A program made the translations under genes and the position numbers. A stretch of 64,000 bases of DNA. It comes from Athripsodes cinereus. Taxonomy: Eukaryota > Arthropoda > Insecta > Trichoptera > Leptoceridae. This document shows, in pieces, positions 60,976-64,000 of the stretch; positions within the stretch are counted from its first letter, which is position 1, and each line of letters opens with the position of its first letter. The stretch is from NCBI GenBank assembly GCA_947579605.1, contig OX388322.1, forward strand, positions 3,658,001-3,722,000, read 5' to 3'. The notes beneath the pieces were generated by a model that worked only from the letters and a program-made list of their open reading frames with translations, was not told the origin of the DNA and made no database searches.

Positions 60976-61288
60976 TTCAAAGAGAATGTATTTTACACGT
61001 CTCTGTAAAACAACACTTATATTGATTAATTTTTTGAAGCACTGCAAAGAAACAAACTATAATAAACTAGTAGTGCCAAACACCCTGTTCGTGTAATAAG
61101 GAATTATGTTGATTAGTTAGCCCGCAGTATAAAAAGTCTCGGTATATCATCATCAAGTGTACTAAAACTAGAGGACCATTATGAACGAATCGCTTTTATT
61201 ATTACTTTGAAATAATGACTTTGATGTTGGTTGGTTATTCTTACATACATGCAAGGTCACCACACGAAACATAACCAACCAAGCAACC
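60976..61288. other. No recognisable gene
   Basis: Short AT-rich spacer with no supported feature. Confidence 0.4.
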
Positions 61289-61296
61289 ATCTATAA

Positions 61297-61648
61297 CATG
61301 GGTGGCCAACCTTTTCAGCAGCCGGGCCAAATTTCAGAATGAGATTTCCTACCGGGCCGCACAACACTATACTCCATATATGGAACATTTCATAATTTTA
61401 CTTCACCTTAAAATTTCTACCACCCCCCCTCCGCTAAATTATTAAAATAGTATAGGAATTTGAAATGTTTCAAAACTCCTCGGTTTTATTTAAGGATATT
61501 TTCTCAAAATATCTCTTTCAAAAAAAGTAACGGGTACTTGTACCGACTATTATTAAAAAAAGTGTGCACTGTGCATATGCTTCGCGGGCCGCACGTAGAC
61601 ACCCAACGGGCCGCATGTGGCCCGCGGGCAGCGGGTTGGCCACCCTTG
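61297..61648. mobile_element. hAT-type MITE with GGGTGGCCAACC ends (352 bp)
   Basis: The inverted ends are CATGGGTGGCCAACC on the left and, reverse complemented, CAAGGGTGGCCAACC on the right. They are flanked by an exact 8-bp duplication ATCTATAA (61289-61296 and 61649-61656) that fits the hAT preference nTnnnnAn. GGGCCGCA-type words lie near both ends, a pattern familiar from hAT MITEs of many animals. The interior contains the module (61409-61505) shared with the MITEs at 24418 and 58558. No transposase. Confidence 0.88.
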
Positions 61649-61656
61649 ATCTATAA

Positions 61657-64000
61657 TATTATTACATTACACAGAAGCATTATTTTATTATTGTTCATCA
61701 TACACCTATCAAAATTATGTACAATAGAAAAACAGAGTGCCTCTGTAATAATTGTGATATTATAATTTGTATACGATAAAACGATAATCACACTCTGTGA
61801 TCATTATTAAATCTATCTTTATTATTATAATAATCATTATTACATTACATAATGTATGTATTACATTAGTTGTAGGAATGTTCACACAATGATTATTCGT
61901 AAGATAGATCATAGATAGTTATCATCGTTCGCCAAATATGTATTGAGTAATGAATGACAACACTAGCGAGTGATGGGCGTGAACGATTGTGTTCTAGTAT
62001 AGAGTCTTTAAAATGAGTCGATTCTACGAGAATATGAAAGCAGAAAATAAAGAAGTTGATCAATTTTAAAAAAAGGAATAAATATTAATATGCAAAAGTT
62101 TGGGGTGTATATGAGTTTGCAACAAAAAAAAAACAAAAAATCTTTACATTTTGACATAATTATACTAGAGAAATTTCAAAAAGAAAATCAATTGATTTGA
62201 TTCCTTCTACGCTATTCTTAACACTTTTAAATATACATATATCAATAAAAAACCAATTTACATTTATTTCAAACGTAATCCCTTCACTGAACAAATTAAT
62301 AATCTAATGAACAGTAACTCATCAGCCATAAATATTAACATAGCTACATATTGGCTTATTAATGAAGGATTGATTACATCACGACTCAATGAGCATATGA
62401 GTGAATCGTGATTTATCGAAGGACTATAATGACTCACTTCATATAATTATTTCTGTCTAACGAGTCCTTATCGAGTGATTCAATTCGCTCAAAAGAATCA
62501 ATTTTAGTAAGCACTAATAAATTACGATACCATAAAGAGTGAACATGTCAGTCGTCGCCCAATTAAACTGTTTTTATAACTCGATTAAATTTGGACGGGC
62601 GGACGTTAAGATAAAGATCTGCGATAATATTAAAACGCGTATGATGATAATGTTTATACATCATTATGTATTATTACTTCACAATATCGCTTAAAAATGT
62701 ATCGTAATTTTATTTTACAAGAGCGGCAAATCATTCGACGAAATTTATTTTTCCACAGAGTTTCGAAAGCGACAAAAAATATTATTTCATAATATGATGA
62801 ATATAAATTGAATTTCAATTTACTAACATTGACATTGAGAACGGTTAAATATTTTTTTTCTCGATATTCAAATCCGAGGATGGGAGACTTCTATAGTTAG
62901 GTAGGTACATAAACTTCGACATACTTATTATTATTGACATGAAGAAAAATAATGTTTACAACATGTTCTGACGTGATTTGAAACGTAGATTCGCTTTTAT
63001 GTAAAAACGTGTTAAAAAAAGTTTACAGAAAAAAATTACATGTACAAAAAAACTATGAGAAACATTTTCTAATGATGAATGTTATTTATTACAAAGGTAA
63101 ATTGATTCTACTGAAAAGAAGAATGTAAGTATATACAAAATGTAATCACATTCTCTCGAACTTTATCGATGATTGAATCAGGCTTCTTTGGTACAATATG
63201 AAGTCTGATATTCTTTCAGTGTATATGTAACTACAATAAAAATGGGTGTCGACATATTCACAATTTGATTCCGTGACTGGAATACACAGCAAGCGCTCGT
63301 TATGCATCGGTCCATAAAGAACAGCTGAGATGATATCGCGAATGCAATATCAAAATAGGTATATGATAAAACAAAGCACATCTCAAGACACATTTATAGC
63401 TACATTTCCTGGATGATATTAAAAATAGCACGGCAACAGGAACACGAGCAGTTCTGATAGTTAAAAACTTTTCATGTCTTCGTTACAGCAATTCGGTTCT
63501 GAAAGTATACCACATAAAACCGAGCAGTAATTTTCTGTGTTTGTATCCCATCCGATTTTCAAACAACATAAACTCCTCATGTACCTACTTATTGTACTGT
63601 AATGTGCAAACAAGTACAATTTCATTACATAGCCAGATTAGATATTATTATTATTTTTTTTTTGGGAAAAGTGAGCAATGATCAGTATTCAGACTTTTCT
63701 AGATAAATTTGCACATTTACAACCAACTAATACAGCAAGGATATTACTTACGTAACATAATAAATACCATAACTGCACAAAAGCAAATTATGCAAACTAT
63801 TTTCAAGAGAAACGAGAAATGTGTCTCAATGCTTACGAATCTAATAGACATTTTATTGTAATAGCATTTTTTTTTAATTACATACGTTTTTTTGACGAAT
63901 CAAAGTTATCACGCATGAATGCATACAGTAGGTATGTTGTACTTAGGGTGGACATACATCATTTCAACAACAATTTCAGCAAATCATAATATTATTCCTT
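61657..64000. other. No recognisable gene
   Basis: AT-rich sequence to the end of the window; no supported feature. Confidence 0.4.

Noticed and set aside
1..64000. CRISPR arrays, operons, prophage or endogenous virus genes
   Set aside because: No regularly spaced direct repeats, no closely packed genes, and no viral structural or polymerase motifs were seen. The only polymerase-like sequences are LINE tails.

Overview
The window looks like nuclear DNA of an insect-like animal. It is very AT-rich, nearly free of long open reading frames, and full of DNA transposons, MITEs, tRNA-derived SINEs and 5'-truncated LINEs. The few host-like coding pieces are single exons flanked by plausible GT/AG splice sites. 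Nothing is bacterial or viral in organisation: there are no operons, no ribosome binding sites and no CRISPR array. The repeat types and the frequent GTAGGTACCTAC-like words would suit a hemipteran or lepidopteran, but I cannot fix the species.

Layout. 1-8.3 kb: no recognisable gene. 8.3-16.5 kb: two copies of a tRNA-derived SINE (family 1), a Harbinger-like MITE, a decayed LINE reverse transcriptase tail, a degenerate copy of a second SINE (family 2), and a 5'-truncated LINE copy with target duplication. 18.7-21.3 kb: a 444-bp hAT MITE with an exact 8-bp target duplication, an 810-bp Tigger/pogo deletion derivative that keeps the transposase N-terminus, and a foldback sequence carrying a hammerhead-ribozyme-like core. 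24.4-26.7 kb: a 559-bp MITE and an orphan exon resembling SLC22-type (MFS) transporters. 27.37-30.25 kb: the centrepiece, an apparently intact autonomous hAT transposon (2880 bp, perfect 8-bp target duplication GTCAAAAG, 689-aa ZMYM1/DUF4371-like transposase). 33.6-40.7 kb: SINEs, a 201-bp near-perfect hairpin MITE, and a second Tigger derivative that keeps part of the DDE domain. 40.9-41.5 kb (minus strand): the best candidate host coding exon, H/Q-rich, unidentified, with a splice donor. 46.1-46.8 kb: a MITE interrupted by a family 1 SINE. 52.8-53.5 kb: a second LINE copy with a duplicated 5' junction. 55.5-61.6 kb: a young family 2 SINE, two more hAT-type MITEs and the 3' end of another LINE.

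How it fits together. The window is best read as intron or intergenic sequence around one or two host genes (an exon on the minus strand near 41 kb and possibly one on the plus strand near 26.6 kb). Autonomous transposons and their non-autonomous relatives have repeatedly inserted into it. I see no convincing new multi-gene system. The most unusual signals are an internal module shared by three MITEs with different termini, the hammerhead-like foldback, the duplicated LINE junction, and the unidentified host exon.
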